Positions 18,227-28,475 of a stretch of DNA of 64,000 nt are shown here, piece after piece; position 1 is the stretch's first letter; every line of letters starts with the position of its first letter. A program made the translations under genes and the position numbers. The stretch is from the NCBI GenBank assembly GCA_028274465.1, contig CM051455.1, positions 70,228,985-70,292,984 of the forward strand, read 5' to 3'. This DNA comes from Plantago ovata (taxonomy: Eukaryota; Streptophyta; Magnoliopsida; Lamiales; Plantaginaceae). The notes beneath the pieces are model-generated. The model was not told the origin of the DNA. It worked only from the letters and a program-made list of their open reading frames with translations, and did not search any database.

Positions 18227-20808
18227 TGTAACGGTACCGGTTTTGAAAACAAAATATTTTCTTGAAAAGGAAAATCGAAAAATACTTTAATAACAACGGT
18301 CGGCAATAAATGCCCAAAATAAACTTTGATGCGCACAGCGCTAACAGAAACAAATGAATATCCAACGATAACTCAAGTTCAAATGAACAACGAATGAAAA
18401 CAATAAAAGTGTATCTTCTTATTTTGAAAAGAAACCCGTGACACCCCAGACCCTTCTCTCAATCGCTGGCATCCTAGTCACGCACATCCTCAGCAGCGTC
18501 TGGAAGGAAGGAATTTTGAAAAAAACAAAAGAGTGTGAGATAAAGGATCTCAGTGAGGTTCTAAGTTAAAACAGAAAGTAAACAGTTTTAAAAACAAAAA
18601 AAAATCCTTTTCAGAAAAACGAACAAACAGAACTGAACACATATAACAGATTAACAGAGCAGATACGTTGTAGACCGTTGGTGCAGCCCGCCTTATTGCT
18701 CCTACTCCCAGAATGCCCTTATAACTCCCTCCAGAGGATGCATAACTCCGGACAGAAACAGAAACCCCCGTGTACTTTGGGGAAACAGATCCTACGACCC
18801 TAATAGACCTCAGCGACTTCTGCCTCGCGCCTAAAAGGGAATAGACTAGGCCACGATCAAGCAAACCCGATAGTCCTCTACTACCCAAGCCTACCTAACC
18901 ATAACCTAATCGACTGGTCACACAGATACAGAACAACAAATACAAATAATTAACACCGAGAGGTGTTCCTGCAGAAAGGTCAGTACAGAACAGAGTAGCA
19001 ATAACAGAAATGCAAAAAGTCATACTTAGGACTTATACTTTTACGCGGAAGCATACAGTAAACAGTAGATAGTAATAGGCACAAACAGTCACATAACCTT
19101 CCAGTTTTTCGCAAATAATAGGTTTAGGGGTGAACACTCACCTTAGCTTGTGAGTAAAAGACCTTCAACGAGAAATGAGCTTTACGGATTTACGGACAAT
19201 GGAGAACCTAACAAGAAAGTACTAAACACACTTTAGAAGTCTAACGGACGGAAGGAAAAAGGTTGAAAAAGGAATGGTAAAGTCGGGGTTCGAACTCGGG
19301 ACCTCTAAGTTAGTCAAGCAAGAACCTAACCAACTAAGCTAGCAAGTCAAGTCACTACTAACTTACAAAAACAGAAACCAAGTTTAAAACATTTTCAGAA
19401 ACTCTTTCGGTTTTCAGATTCTGGAAATTATCAAAATACCCTCAGCGGTAAATTGCACAATAACCCTTTTTCGAAAACAGACAGTACAAACAAACCAGCA
19501 GTTTTCCAGACACTAAACAGTTCTCACTGAACAAAAAGGTTTACGATAAAAGCTTACTGTCAGTCAACTACGGTCAACGGTAAAACTGCAAAAAGGTCCT
19601 TTAGGTTTTTAAGTTTCCCAAATCAGTCCACAAAATCCAAAACAGAACAAGGTCCAAAAGTCCTTTCGAGGTCAAACAGGAAATCAATTTCAACATACGA
19701 GGTCAACAGTCACAAGTCCAGCCAAACAGTAACTACACTAACAACCTAAGTCCCGGTTCTCGGTTCGAAATAATTCACAAGGTCAGATCGATCAGGGGTA
19801 AAATAGTCCAAGGCAAAAAGTCAAAACAGAAACGAGAATACGAGTTTAGAATTGAGAGCAGCAGTAAGGAAACGAAATTTACCTTCGAATCGACAGAAAG
19901 GTTTGAACAATCTGCAAATTGGATCAATCGAAAGGAAAAAGGAAATCAATCGATATCCGAATCGAACCAAAACGAAATTGAATCTGAACGGTAAGATCGA
20001 ATCACTTCGGGACGGACCAGAGGCGAAACGGCGGCGAATCGGCAGAACGAAACGGCGGCGCCCGTGAGATGGAGCGCGGACGGACTGAGCGAGCGTCTAC
20101 AGAGATCGGCGCGGCGGCTCGCGGCGATCGGACAACAGACAGGCAAGCAGGCCGACGGCGATAGAGATCGCGGTGCGGCGTCACAGCAAACACGGCGGCG
20201 ACGGAGCGGTACAGCGCGGCGAACGGAAACAACGGCCGCGGCGATCGGAGCGGCACGGTGCGAAATGGCAAGGCGGCAGCGACACGAGGACCGAGAGAAC
20301 GATCGGATCGATCGATCGATAACACCAATCGGCGGACGGCGGCAGTGAAACGTGGCGGCGGCGGCGGCAACTGGGTCGGACGGAACGGCGGTGATCGGAG
20401 CAGATGGCGGCGGTAGCAAGGCGCGGCGACGGGGCAGTAACAGATCTCTCTCTCTCCTTTTTTCTTTCTCTTTCTCTTTTCCTCTCTAGCTTTCTTTCTT
20501 TCTTCTCTTTAGTGTGCAAACGGCTGATGAGAATGGGGGGAGTAATCTGACTAGGGTTAGGGTTAGCAAATAATGGGCCGGTCAAATGGGTCTTTGACTG
20601 GGCTCACTAATTGGGCCAAAAGGCTAGCAAATCTGATCAGAAAGTTCAGCTCGATAACGAAACGAAAGGAACTAACTTACGCGAAAATAATTAACTAATT
20701 ATCGAATAAATAATTTACTCTGATAATTAATTAACTAAAATAAATACTTAAATAATAAAATAATAATTAAATAAATAATTAAATAATTAAAAAAAACGGG
20801 ATGTTACA
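18227..20808 (-). mobile_element. Complete inverted Gyp-1 LTR at the right end of the composite
   Basis: A 2582-bp LTR that reads TGTAACATCCCG from 20808 to CCGTTACA at 18227. It forms the right boundary and is followed by target duplication AATAC (20809-20813). The cluster TTGGGCC/ATGGGCC plus AGGGTTAGGGTTAG lies at 20550-20620 and Pol III-like boxes at about 19280-19345. Reading frames in the CpG-rich part (about 19950-20585) are not conserved with the other LTR. Confidence 0.92.
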
Positions 20809-20813
20809 AATAC

Positions 20814-21278
20814 AAGACTGACATGTAGTAAATTTAGACAACCTATTACAATCAATAAGCCTATTATTCTTAAGAACGGATTAAACTGGATCGCCGGGGT
20901 GACCCAAACGATGATGCCAGGTGGAAGAAGCAAGACAAGCTGTTGATGGAGCAGGGGGCGAGGGGCTGGGAAGAGTAACTGGATATAAGGGACTCGAGCT
21001 CTCACATCGCATTATACGGGTTCCGGTCTGTAAATCATGCACAGAAAAACCAGTGGGATCAAAAACTACAGAAACATGATTATCAGTGGTAAATTTACGA
21101 ACAGAAACTAAGTTTTTGACTAGGGCAGGCGTATGTAACACATTTTGGAGGGCTAAGGGGTAGGTTGGAGTGGAAATAGATGCATGTCCATAACCAGAAA
21201 CAGGAATTAACTGACCACTACCAACAGTAACACCATGTGTATTTTTGTTCGTATTAAAATAAGATGATAAATTACCTC
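20814..21278 (-). pseudogene. Copia-A protease end and pre-integrase segment
   Basis: In minus-strand reading this carries the stretch after the protease motif (LPVSG-like strands and LHTPALVKNLVSVRKF) and then the GAG-pre-integrase motif WHHRLGHPGD at about 20895, ending in the CQSC zinc ligands at the insertion site. One frameshift lies near 20880. It joins in frame to 23381-23639 on one side and to 2120 on the other once the insertions are removed. Confidence 0.88.
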
Positions 21279-21283
21279 GGGAA

Positions 21284-23375
21284 TGTAAGAAAATATGGTC
21301 AGAGTTACAACTAGGGTACGCAGCGGAATTTCAAAATTTTCTTAACATGCATGTTAATTGATCATGCATATAACGTATATAATATATCAAACACATTAAT
21401 CAGAAGACTTACAATACTCCAATAGCAAGAACAGGTATCAAGTCTTCGTAATAGTCCGGTGAATCTTCTCCTTCGTCGAAGTCAAAGATATCTGCAATAC
21501 TTTGATTATCTACAAGACAATAAAAGTTAGTTTCCAGCTCCTTGAACCTCAACCTTGGTATCCACGGATGAACAACTTATCGTAAAGAATGCTAGGATAT
21601 TCTTTATGCGGCAATTTTCCTCCGGTAAGAGTGGCGCGCGCGTGGCTTAAAGAGAGGTAGGGGAGAGCTTTTTATTTTCTCTAAGAAAACTGGTAGAAAG
21701 AATGATCTTGAATCAACTGTGTTCAACCATGTTAAAAGCTCTCTAATAGTCTACTATATATAGTAGTCAATAAAAACCTAAAGAATAATCAATTAGACTT
21801 CATAACGGAATAAGAATCTAATTCTTATCGCACTCGGAAACCAATTCAAGTCTAGATTCATTCCCAATCAAATTAAAACTCAATCAGGAAAATCTAACTT
21901 ATCCCTTAACTTCTAATAGAGGAAGGAGTCGAACTCCTTCCCCTACTACTACTGCTGGTCGCGCGCGCAAGGGAGGTCAGGTGGGTCCCGATTTTGGGAC
22001 CCACTTATAATTCTAAGGCAATTCAAACTCCAAGTAGATTTTGTCCATGTGCATATATTAATTCTAAATTAACATATCCTTTCAAATCAAACCTCTATTA
22101 TATTTCTAAAATATAATCTTTAATTGAATTTACATAAAATACAATTAATCAGCCAATTCAATTAATAATTCCAAATCATTTATTGAGCCACAAATTATTA
22201 TAATTAATTCCAAATCAATTATAATTCATCAATCACAATTAATTCTAAATTAATTGCGATTCCATCTTCAAGGATATTTGGATAAGCTGAATCACCACAT
22301 AGTGTGACCCATAGGGCCTCATTGTACTAAGCAAGTCCTAGACTAGGCAAAATGAAATTCTTAGACGGTTCCATTTGCAATATTAATACATGAGGAAGTT
22401 TGAGAGGTTTCTCAAAGCAAACCCTTTCGTTGTTAAGTCTGTTGCGCTCAACGCGGCGATGGTAACGTCCCTTCATCTGACTGACTCGAATGCATCTAGC
22501 ATCAATGAAATGTCTATCCCAATCATACATCCACGGGTGTCTTCAGTGAGTTGCTTTGTGAATCCAATATCCATTATGACTATCATAATAATATTGATAC
22601 GCTGGCCAGCGGTTTTACCAAACACAACTATGAACGACTATGAGCAGTGCTCTCCTGTGCTACACATGATAGATGAATCCTTCACAGAATCAATTATCAT
22701 CCCCATTTGTATGTACCCATAATCCTGGACTGTGTCTTGGGTCAACAGCTTATTCAGAGCTGACATTGACGGGTCCACCAAGGATATGGGGCAACAAATG
22801 TGATTATAAAGTCATGTAAGTCTAAAGGACGACTGGCATCACTTCGACAACTTTCCGGTTCCCATAGACACTTCCCATTTGTATGTAGAGTATACATCGA
22901 TGGGAGTTTCCGGTGGGTACTTCCATTGTTCGGTAATCACCCTTCGAACAACTATGCGGAGTTATGGGAACGTTTCTTGATTGTCCAACAATCCGTTCCG
23001 TGGCCGTGGGATCGGCTCACACTTGCTCTAACAAGTATAACCTCCACGCATACTAGTCTCAGTTGGTTCATTCAGACCCCTACATCCGAGATGAACCTCG
23101 ATTAGGGAGAGTTTGGGATAGATGATAACTCACATAACTCCCACTATCTGTGTGATCGGTCATCTATCCGAGGGGACATGTTTAATATTAATACATACAG
23201 GAATAGAGATATGACATGATGTATGCCTGGTGTAATATAAATATGAAAGAGACACTCAATAGTCAAACAACAAACATATATTATATTACGTTGACCTGTG
23301 TAATAGTACATATATGCCCGTAATAAGGGTTGCATGCCCTTAATATAGACTGTCTCTAGGACATATACACTATCA
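21284..23375 (-). mobile_element. Solo LTR of Copia-B
   Basis: A 2092-bp LTR with TGTAAG...CTATCA ends and a 5-bp duplication GGGAA at 21279-21283 and 23376-23380. It is related to the LTRs at 45522 and 53236 but diverged from them, while those two are much closer to each other. No internal sequence remains, as expected after recombination between two LTRs. Open frames within it (for example 22390-22722 and 22800-23105) have no recognisable product. Confidence 0.92.
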
Positions 23376-23380
23376 GGGAA

Positions 23381-23639
23381 TTGGTCATGTGAGAAGAAGC
23401 ACCAGTGTCCATTTACCAGTTGGAGTCCGGCTGGGACAGACTCATAGTATGCATAGCGGCTTCAACATCTGTGGGCACCCATTGCTGCGCATTATAGGCT
23501 TGAGAAGCAGGGGAGTAAGGGCGAGGGCCGAGCAAGCCAGCCTGACTGTTCGGGCGGGAGGAGACGGGTGCAGCAGGCTGCGTGGGATAGGGGCAGGGCG
23601 GCGTGGCCCATGGTGGATGGGAATAGTGCCACCAAGGCG
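23381..23639 (-). pseudogene. Copia-A Gag-protease linker with protease active site
   Basis: In minus-strand reading a Pro/Ala/Ser-rich linker (23639-23480) leads to MDTGASSHMTNS (about 23417-23382), the copia protease active site. An in-frame TAA stands just before it, where W-Y/I-M-DTG is usual, so the segment is dead. The sequence is continuous with gag at 33198 and with 21278. Confidence 0.85.
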
Positions 23640-23644
23640 CATTG

Positions 23645-25025
23645 TGATGAACGTATTTTTGACGCGTTCATCTTGTCTTTTTTACCTTCTTTTGCTATCT
23701 TTTAGCCTTGTTTTTTGGTTAGTTTTGTAGAATAGTGTCACGTTTATTGTTTTCTGCATTTTCAGGCACTTAGAAACAAAATGGCGTTTTTGGAGCTAAA
23801 AACGAGCTTTTTTGATAGAAAATGGCCCCGTTGAAGTTTCTTGATCTCCACGGCTTGTTCGTGAGTGCTTGAGCATCAATAAGCATTAAGAAGGATGAGT
23901 CCAAGGCACCCGAGGGCCGTACGAGGGCAAAAAGATTGAGTTGGAAGACAAAAATCTGCCTAGGAGCCAAGCTAAGCGCCTGGAATAGTGAAGCGCTCCG
24001 CTTCATTTTCCAGTAGTTTTGGCACAGCAGCCAAGCGAAGCGCTTGGAGGGCCCAAGCGCTTCGCTTGCCAAGCGCTCCGCTTGGCAGCGGTTACGTTTT
24101 CGGATTTTCCTTCTTAAATCTGATTTTCAGTTACTTTTTGGATACTTTTGAACATTGGCTTCGTTTTGGCAGAGCTCCTAAGCCCCAAAACTCAGAGAAA
24201 ACTCAGATTTCATTGTATTTTAGATTGGATTAAAGGTTTTGGCATAGGATTGCATCCATTGTTTCATCTACGGAGAGGTTTTCATCAATACCCACCCATT
24301 AGTGACAGCTTTGTGGTAACATTGTATCATTATCTCTTGTCTAGTAGTTTGATTTGATGTATTCTATTTACAATTCATATGATTTGATGTCTATGTTTAT
24401 GAATATGAGTAGCTAAATCCTTTGTGTTGGTGGTAGAATGTAGAATATGCATGCTATGGGTTATGTTTATGCTTACATGAGATTGTGATTCAATCTTGCT
24501 GCAAAAATCCTTCATATGATTCTTAGTTGCCTATAAAATATATTCGAATTGAGTATAGTGACAAACTCTTGGTCAATGAAAGCTATAGGATTGTATGTTA
24601 GAGATTTGCAGCATGCTAGATAAATGGTGTTAGTGACAAGCACCTCTAAAGTATTGATAGTGGTCTTTTATGATGTGTGTCTTGAAAGTTACCTAGACGA
24701 GTTGCTTAGCAGACTTGATCGAAGGTTTTACGTACTGAACTTGTGAGCATATTCGTAACCCATGCATGTGTATTTGATTTCTACCACCAACCGTTTTCCA
24801 AACTTGATTACAACAATCTGATTTCTCGTTGCTTTGTTCTAAGAAAACAATTCTATAAACACTTGAACACGTTGTCTGAAATAACTAGAAAAAACCACAA
24901 ACAAAGCCACGTTAGGTCCCGAGAGAACGACACTCGGGGACAACTTGCCATTGCACTCTAGTTTGTGTAGTGATAAGTGTTATTTGGCTATTAAACAAAT
25001 TAATTGGTGAAAAACGACATCATCA
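23645..25025 (+). mobile_element. Gyp-2 5' LTR
   Basis: 1381 bp, from TGATGAACGTATTTT to CGACATCATCA. It holds a cluster of CCAAGCG-NNN-CGCTTGG near-palindromes at about 23985-24085. Close to the 3' LTR apart from scattered substitutions and a block difference at 24060-24085, consistent with moderately recent insertion. Confidence 0.92.
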
Positions 25026-25028
25026 ATT

Positions 25029-25046
25029 TGGCGCCGCTGCCGGGGA
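25029..25046 (+). promoter_or_regulatory. Gyp-2 primer-binding site (tRNA-Asp type)
   Basis: TGGCGCCGCTGCCGGGGA, three bases after the LTR. It differs at one position from the complement of the plant tRNA-Asp 3' end. Confidence 0.8.
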
Positions 25047-25169
25047 TTTAACTCCTTTGGTTGGTGTTTTTGTTTTGGTTTTTTCAGCCAACATCTCTTC
25101 TTTGTCTTATTTCTGTCTTTTGTTTCTTTTTGACTTAGAAACTCACTACTCTTCATTTCAGGTGAGTGC

Positions 25170-26747
25170 ATGCCTAGAACCCGAACGGGTAGACCTATTA
25201 TTGAACCTTTCGTAGACGAGATCGATCGTTTGTTTCAAAGGAGAAGGAGGAATTTGAATCTCGAGTTTGAAGAAGTAGCAACTAGAGCTTCCACTTCTGG
25301 CATTCGGGAAGAGTCTTCTTCTTATCTTTTGGAGCCAATTCTTGAATCTGTTTTCTTGGAAGGTGAAATGGCGGAGCGGCCTATACGTACACTTACTAAG
25401 CCTACGGTTGGCGCTAGAGTACCAGCAATTGTCCTCAATGATGCCACAAGGAACTTGGAGATCAAGAATCACATGTTCCAACAACTTCCCAAATTCTATG
25501 GGATGGCTAATGAGGACGTGATTGGGTTCTTGAATGAGCTTGAGAATTTTGTTCTCCATCTTGGGCGACCAGGAGCTGGTGTTACGGATGATGATCTCCG
25601 TATGAAGGTCTTTTCTATGGGGCTAGGTGATCGTGCAAAGGCTTGGCTTAATACTTTGGAGGTTGGGTCTTTGACAACATGGGATCTTTGTTTTGATAAG
25701 TTCATGGAGCGTTACTACCCCGCTTCCAAGACGATGGCTATGAAGAGCCAAATTAGCTCCTTCGAGCAAAGGTATGATGAGGCTTTCCACGAGGCCTATG
25801 ATCGATTCATGGTGTTGCATCATCGATGCCCACATCACGGGTATGATAAAGGTCAGCTTCTCCAATTCTTTTACAATGGTTTACATCCCGAGATTCAATC
25901 TCAAGTGGATAGTATTTGTGGAGGTAGTATGGGGGAGTTGCTTCCTTCTCAAGCTCAAGTGAAGCTGGACATGATGTACCGGAATTCCCAAAAACGGAAT
26001 GTGAGGGCTCGTGTGCTCCAAAAGGAGCAAAGAGGTGAGGCCAAGGTAGTGGTAGAACAAGATGACTTCGATGGGTTCGCCCATGAAGTGAAGCAAGCTT
26101 TGAGGCAAAGCGTTCCTTTTCCTTCTACGGAAGTTTGTGGTGTGTGCAAGAACTATGGGTACCCGGCCTATTTATATCGTTCTGAATTTGCTAGAGAGCA
26201 ATATATCACGAACAATGTCCGTCAAGATGTGTATGATGTTGAGGGAGAGCAAGTAGTTGGAGATGTGAAATACGGGCAAGGATATGGCAATATGAAGCCA
26301 CAAAACCGTGGGGGACAAGGACCACGAGGTGGGTACCAGAATCAAGGCAACCATGGTTATGTCCACGTCCACAACCCGGACCAATATGCCTATGGTCCAC
26401 ATCAAGATCGAAGCCGTCTCAGCTATGGGAACAACTGGTATGAAGGAGCACCACCTTCTAATCCTACACCTCCACCTCAGGTTGCTAGTTCGGGACCGCA
26501 AGGTGGAGGGGTGCTCCCTTCTCCTCTTGTCTCTTCTCTCAACGATCTTGTGTTGAAGACGAATAAGTTTATGGAGCATTACTATCGTAATGAAGCTACT
26601 AACAATCAGCGGTTTGAGAAGCTTGAGGCTGGTAGTAGCAACCTCCATAAGAAGTTGCAAGAGTTGATAGATCGGGGGGCTAGTAGAGAGCAAGGGAAGT
26701 TTCCCGGGAACATAGGAGAAGGCTATGGCCATAACCGTCGTGACTGA
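25170..26747 (+). CDS. Gyp-2 Gag
   Basis: A 525-residue frame from ATG 25170. The first 100 residues are polar. The gag domain occupies about 100-290, with FYGMANEDVIGFLNELENF, RAKAWLNTLE and FMERYYPASKT, which is the Tat/Athila type of capsid. A Cys-containing short motif (CGVCKNYGYPAY, about 320) is an incomplete zinc knuckle. A Gly/Asn/Gln-rich tail follows, then a helical end (about 470-510). The frame overlaps the protease frame by 23 bp and is uninterrupted, so it could still make Gag protein. Confidence 0.85.
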   Translation: MPRTRTGRPIIEPFVDEIDRLFQRRRRNLNLEFEEVATRASTSGIREESSSYLLEPILESVFLEGEMAERPIRTLTKPTVGARVPAIVLNDATRNLEIKNHMFQQLPKFYGMANEDVIGFLNELENFVLHLGRPGAGVTDDDLRMKVFSMGLGDRAKAWLNTLEVGSLTTWDLCFDKFMERYYPASKTMAMKSQISSFEQRYDEAFHEAYDRFMVLHHRCPHHGYDKGQLLQFFYNGLHPEIQSQVDSICGGSMGELLPSQAQVKLDMMYRNSQKRNVRARVLQKEQRGEAKVVVEQDDFDGFAHEVKQALRQSVPFPSTEVCGVCKNYGYPAYLYRSEFAREQYITNNVRQDVYDVEGEQVVGDVKYGQGYGNMKPQNRGGQGPRGGYQNQGNHGYVHVHNPDQYAYGPHQDRSRLSYGNNWYEGAPPSNPTPPPQVASSGPQGGGVLPSPLVSSLNDLVLKTNKFMEHYYRNEATNNQRFEKLEAGSSNLHKKLQELIDRGASREQGKFPGNIGEGYGHNRRD

Positions 26748-27492
26748 TTTGCCCGTGGAGATCACGGTTGTGAGAGACAATGCACGAGTTGAGGTGCCAA
26801 GTTGCAAGATAACTGAAACTTGCAAGGTGAGTGAGGAGGTCGAGACTCCTAAGGTGGTTATGGAAGAGGAAGTTGTCGCACAATCTGATGCGATAGTTGA
26901 AGAGGTGAAAGAAAACTCATCGTCTGAGGATGAGATGGTGGATATGGTGGAAGTGCCCATCCAAGAGAGTTTCGATGTTGAAATCGGCTTGGGGAAGAAG
27001 GACGGAATAGTGGCAACTCTAGACACGGGAGCGGGTGTGAATGTTATACCCTTGAACGTGTATGAAGAGTCGGGTTTGTCTGGCTTGAGACCTATGAAAT
27101 GCATGGTGCAATTAGCGGATGGGTCCATGAAAAAGCCGTTGGGTGTGATTGAGAACTTGGCGGTGAGGGTTGCCGGTGTAGAGGTGAAGACTAATTTCAT
27201 CGTTATGCCTACATCTTCTGCTAAGCTCAAAGATGTGGTTCTCTTGGGTAGAGCCTTCATCAAGAAAGTGCATATGGTCATAGACATGTATCGCCAAACA
27301 TGTCACTTTGAGGTAAATGGCAAGCAACACACGTTGCGAGCCATTGTTAATTCATGTGCTTATGTTGATACTAACGAACTTGTAGGATTTTTTGGTCCAC
27401 TTTATGTTCGTCAAGATGTGCAGGGAATTGATGCTTTGAGAGGCAATTGGAGGGGGAAGTCTAGTACCCGAGGCGAAATCAATTCCGCATGA
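26725..27492 (+). CDS. Gyp-2 aspartic protease
   Basis: A 255-residue frame one base ahead of gag (+1), starting at ATG 26725 inside the gag end. Residues 1-85 are acidic. The retropepsin fold starts at about 88 with the active site ATLDTGAGVNVIP; further on are ADGSMKKPLGVIENL and DVVLLGRAFI, the expected second half. The stop comes 70 residues later with no reverse transcriptase. Whether the +1 shift is a mutation or a frameshift signal used in translation is not clear. Confidence 0.85.
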   Translation: MAITVVTDLPVEITVVRDNARVEVPSCKITETCKVSEEVETPKVVMEEEVVAQSDAIVEEVKENSSSEDEMVDMVEVPIQESFDVEIGLGKKDGIVATLDTGAGVNVIPLNVYEESGLSGLRPMKCMVQLADGSMKKPLGVIENLAVRVAGVEVKTNFIVMPTSSAKLKDVVLLGRAFIKKVHMVIDMYRQTCHFEVNGKQHTLRAIVNSCAYVDTNELVGFFGPLYVRQDVQGIDALRGNWRGKSSTRGEINSA

Positions 27493-28475
27493 GTTGTGAA
27501 GAGTCGAGCCAACGACTTTTAAACGAAGGCGCTTCTCGGGAGGCAACCCGAGGTTGTAGGTACTTGCATATAGATTAGGAGAACGTTTAAATTTTGTTTC
27601 GTTGATTAGACAAGGTTTTTGGGGTGAAAATTTAGCAAAAGTCGAAAAAAAATGGATTTGGGAGCTCCAGGTCCCAAGCGAACCGCTTGGCAAGCCCAAG
27701 CGGAGCGCTTGGCAGGTCCCAAGCGGACCGCTTGTCAAGCACTTCGCTTGGGACGGCGCAAGCGCTTCGCTTGGCTTTCCTTAAGAAAGCCAAGCGGAGC
27801 ACTTGTGCATCAAAGCTCCCCACTTCGTTTTTTTTTCCTCCATTGCCGATTTAACACCCCAAAAATCTCAATCTCTCTCAATTCTCCACCAATTCTTGCA
27901 ATCTTGTGCACTTTACAAAGCCCGTCACCCCCTCTATCATCTAAACCGGTCAAATTTCACGTTTGAAGCATCCATAACAAGGAATCAAAGGTACCTCTCA
28001 TGAACCCTAACTTTCTTGAATTTGTGATTTTATCTTAATTAGCTTCAATTGTGTTATGCATTGGTGAATTAGAGTTTGATGATGATTGTTGAGCATGTTT
28101 CTTACTAGATGTGATGTCTAAATTCGAATTTTGCTCCTCTTGATTTATGATGAATTCTATTGCTCGAATTTTTGCTATATAATTGTTTGATGATTGTTAG
28201 CCTTGAATTTGAGTTATATTATGATTATGGTGATGTTGTGATTGCATGAGAATGTGTTGGATTGGTTGGGAAATTCAATTGGAGAGTTTGTTTGCTTGGT
28301 TTAGATTCATATGGATTTATCGTAACGAAGTGTTAAAGCTTCTTGATTTGTTCATATGAACTTTAGCAAGCCCTCAAACTCACCATGAGATTACTTGAGT
28401 GAGTATTGGAGTCTAGGAGTCAAGTCTAATTCTCATTGTCTCTTGAAGTTATCTAATAAGATTATTCTAGGTACA
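27493..28475 (+). other. Gyp-2 spacer after the protease
   Basis: Non-coding. It starts with a Tat/Athila-like post-pol signature (GCGCTTCTCGGGAGGCAACC at 27530-27549), then six 17-bp near-palindromes (27674-27805) and an AT-rich stretch with no gene (27840-28470). Confidence 0.65.
27674..27805. repeat. Cluster of six CCAAGCG-NNN-CGCTTGG near-palindromes
   Basis: Two perfect copies at 27674-27690 (centre AAC) and 27696-27712 (centre GAG), then imperfect ones near 27718, 27735, 27758 and 27790. Other clusters lie in both LTRs (23985-24085, 32150-32255) and at 30056-30168. The three-base centre varies while the arms stay complementary. Confidence 0.8.

Larger units (their letters stand above)
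2126..20808 (-). mobile_element. 18.7-kb Cassandra / chromovirus composite
   Basis: One integrated unit with TG...CA ends and a 5-bp duplication. From left to right it holds: a Cassandra LTR array (2126-8495); an inverted Gyp-1 LTR fragment (8504-9050); a truncated direct Gyp-1 LTR (9049-9406); the Gyp-1 internal region (9407-15051); a Gyp-1 3' LTR (15052-17583); an inverted Gyp-1 leader with primer site (17584-17816); a Cassandra LTR plus internal piece (17817-18226); and a complete inverted Gyp-1 LTR (18227-20808). In minus-strand reading it begins as a Gyp-1 LTR and ends as a Cassandra LTR. What is seen is the layout; that it arose by template switching or co-packaging is inference. Confidence 0.85.

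Noticed and set aside
19946..20585. Overlapping Pro/Arg-rich frames on both strands of the inverted LTR
   Set aside because: Same CpG-rich block as above; no conservation.
22390..23105. Frames inside the Copia-B LTRs (also at 46648 and 54358)
   Set aside because: They are partly shared between LTR copies because the LTRs are related, but lengths and ends vary and no domain is recognisable.
26172..27287. 371-codon minus-strand frame opposite Gyp-2 gag and protease
   Set aside because: Antisense shadow of real coding sequence; low-complexity Thr/Ser composition with no known fold.
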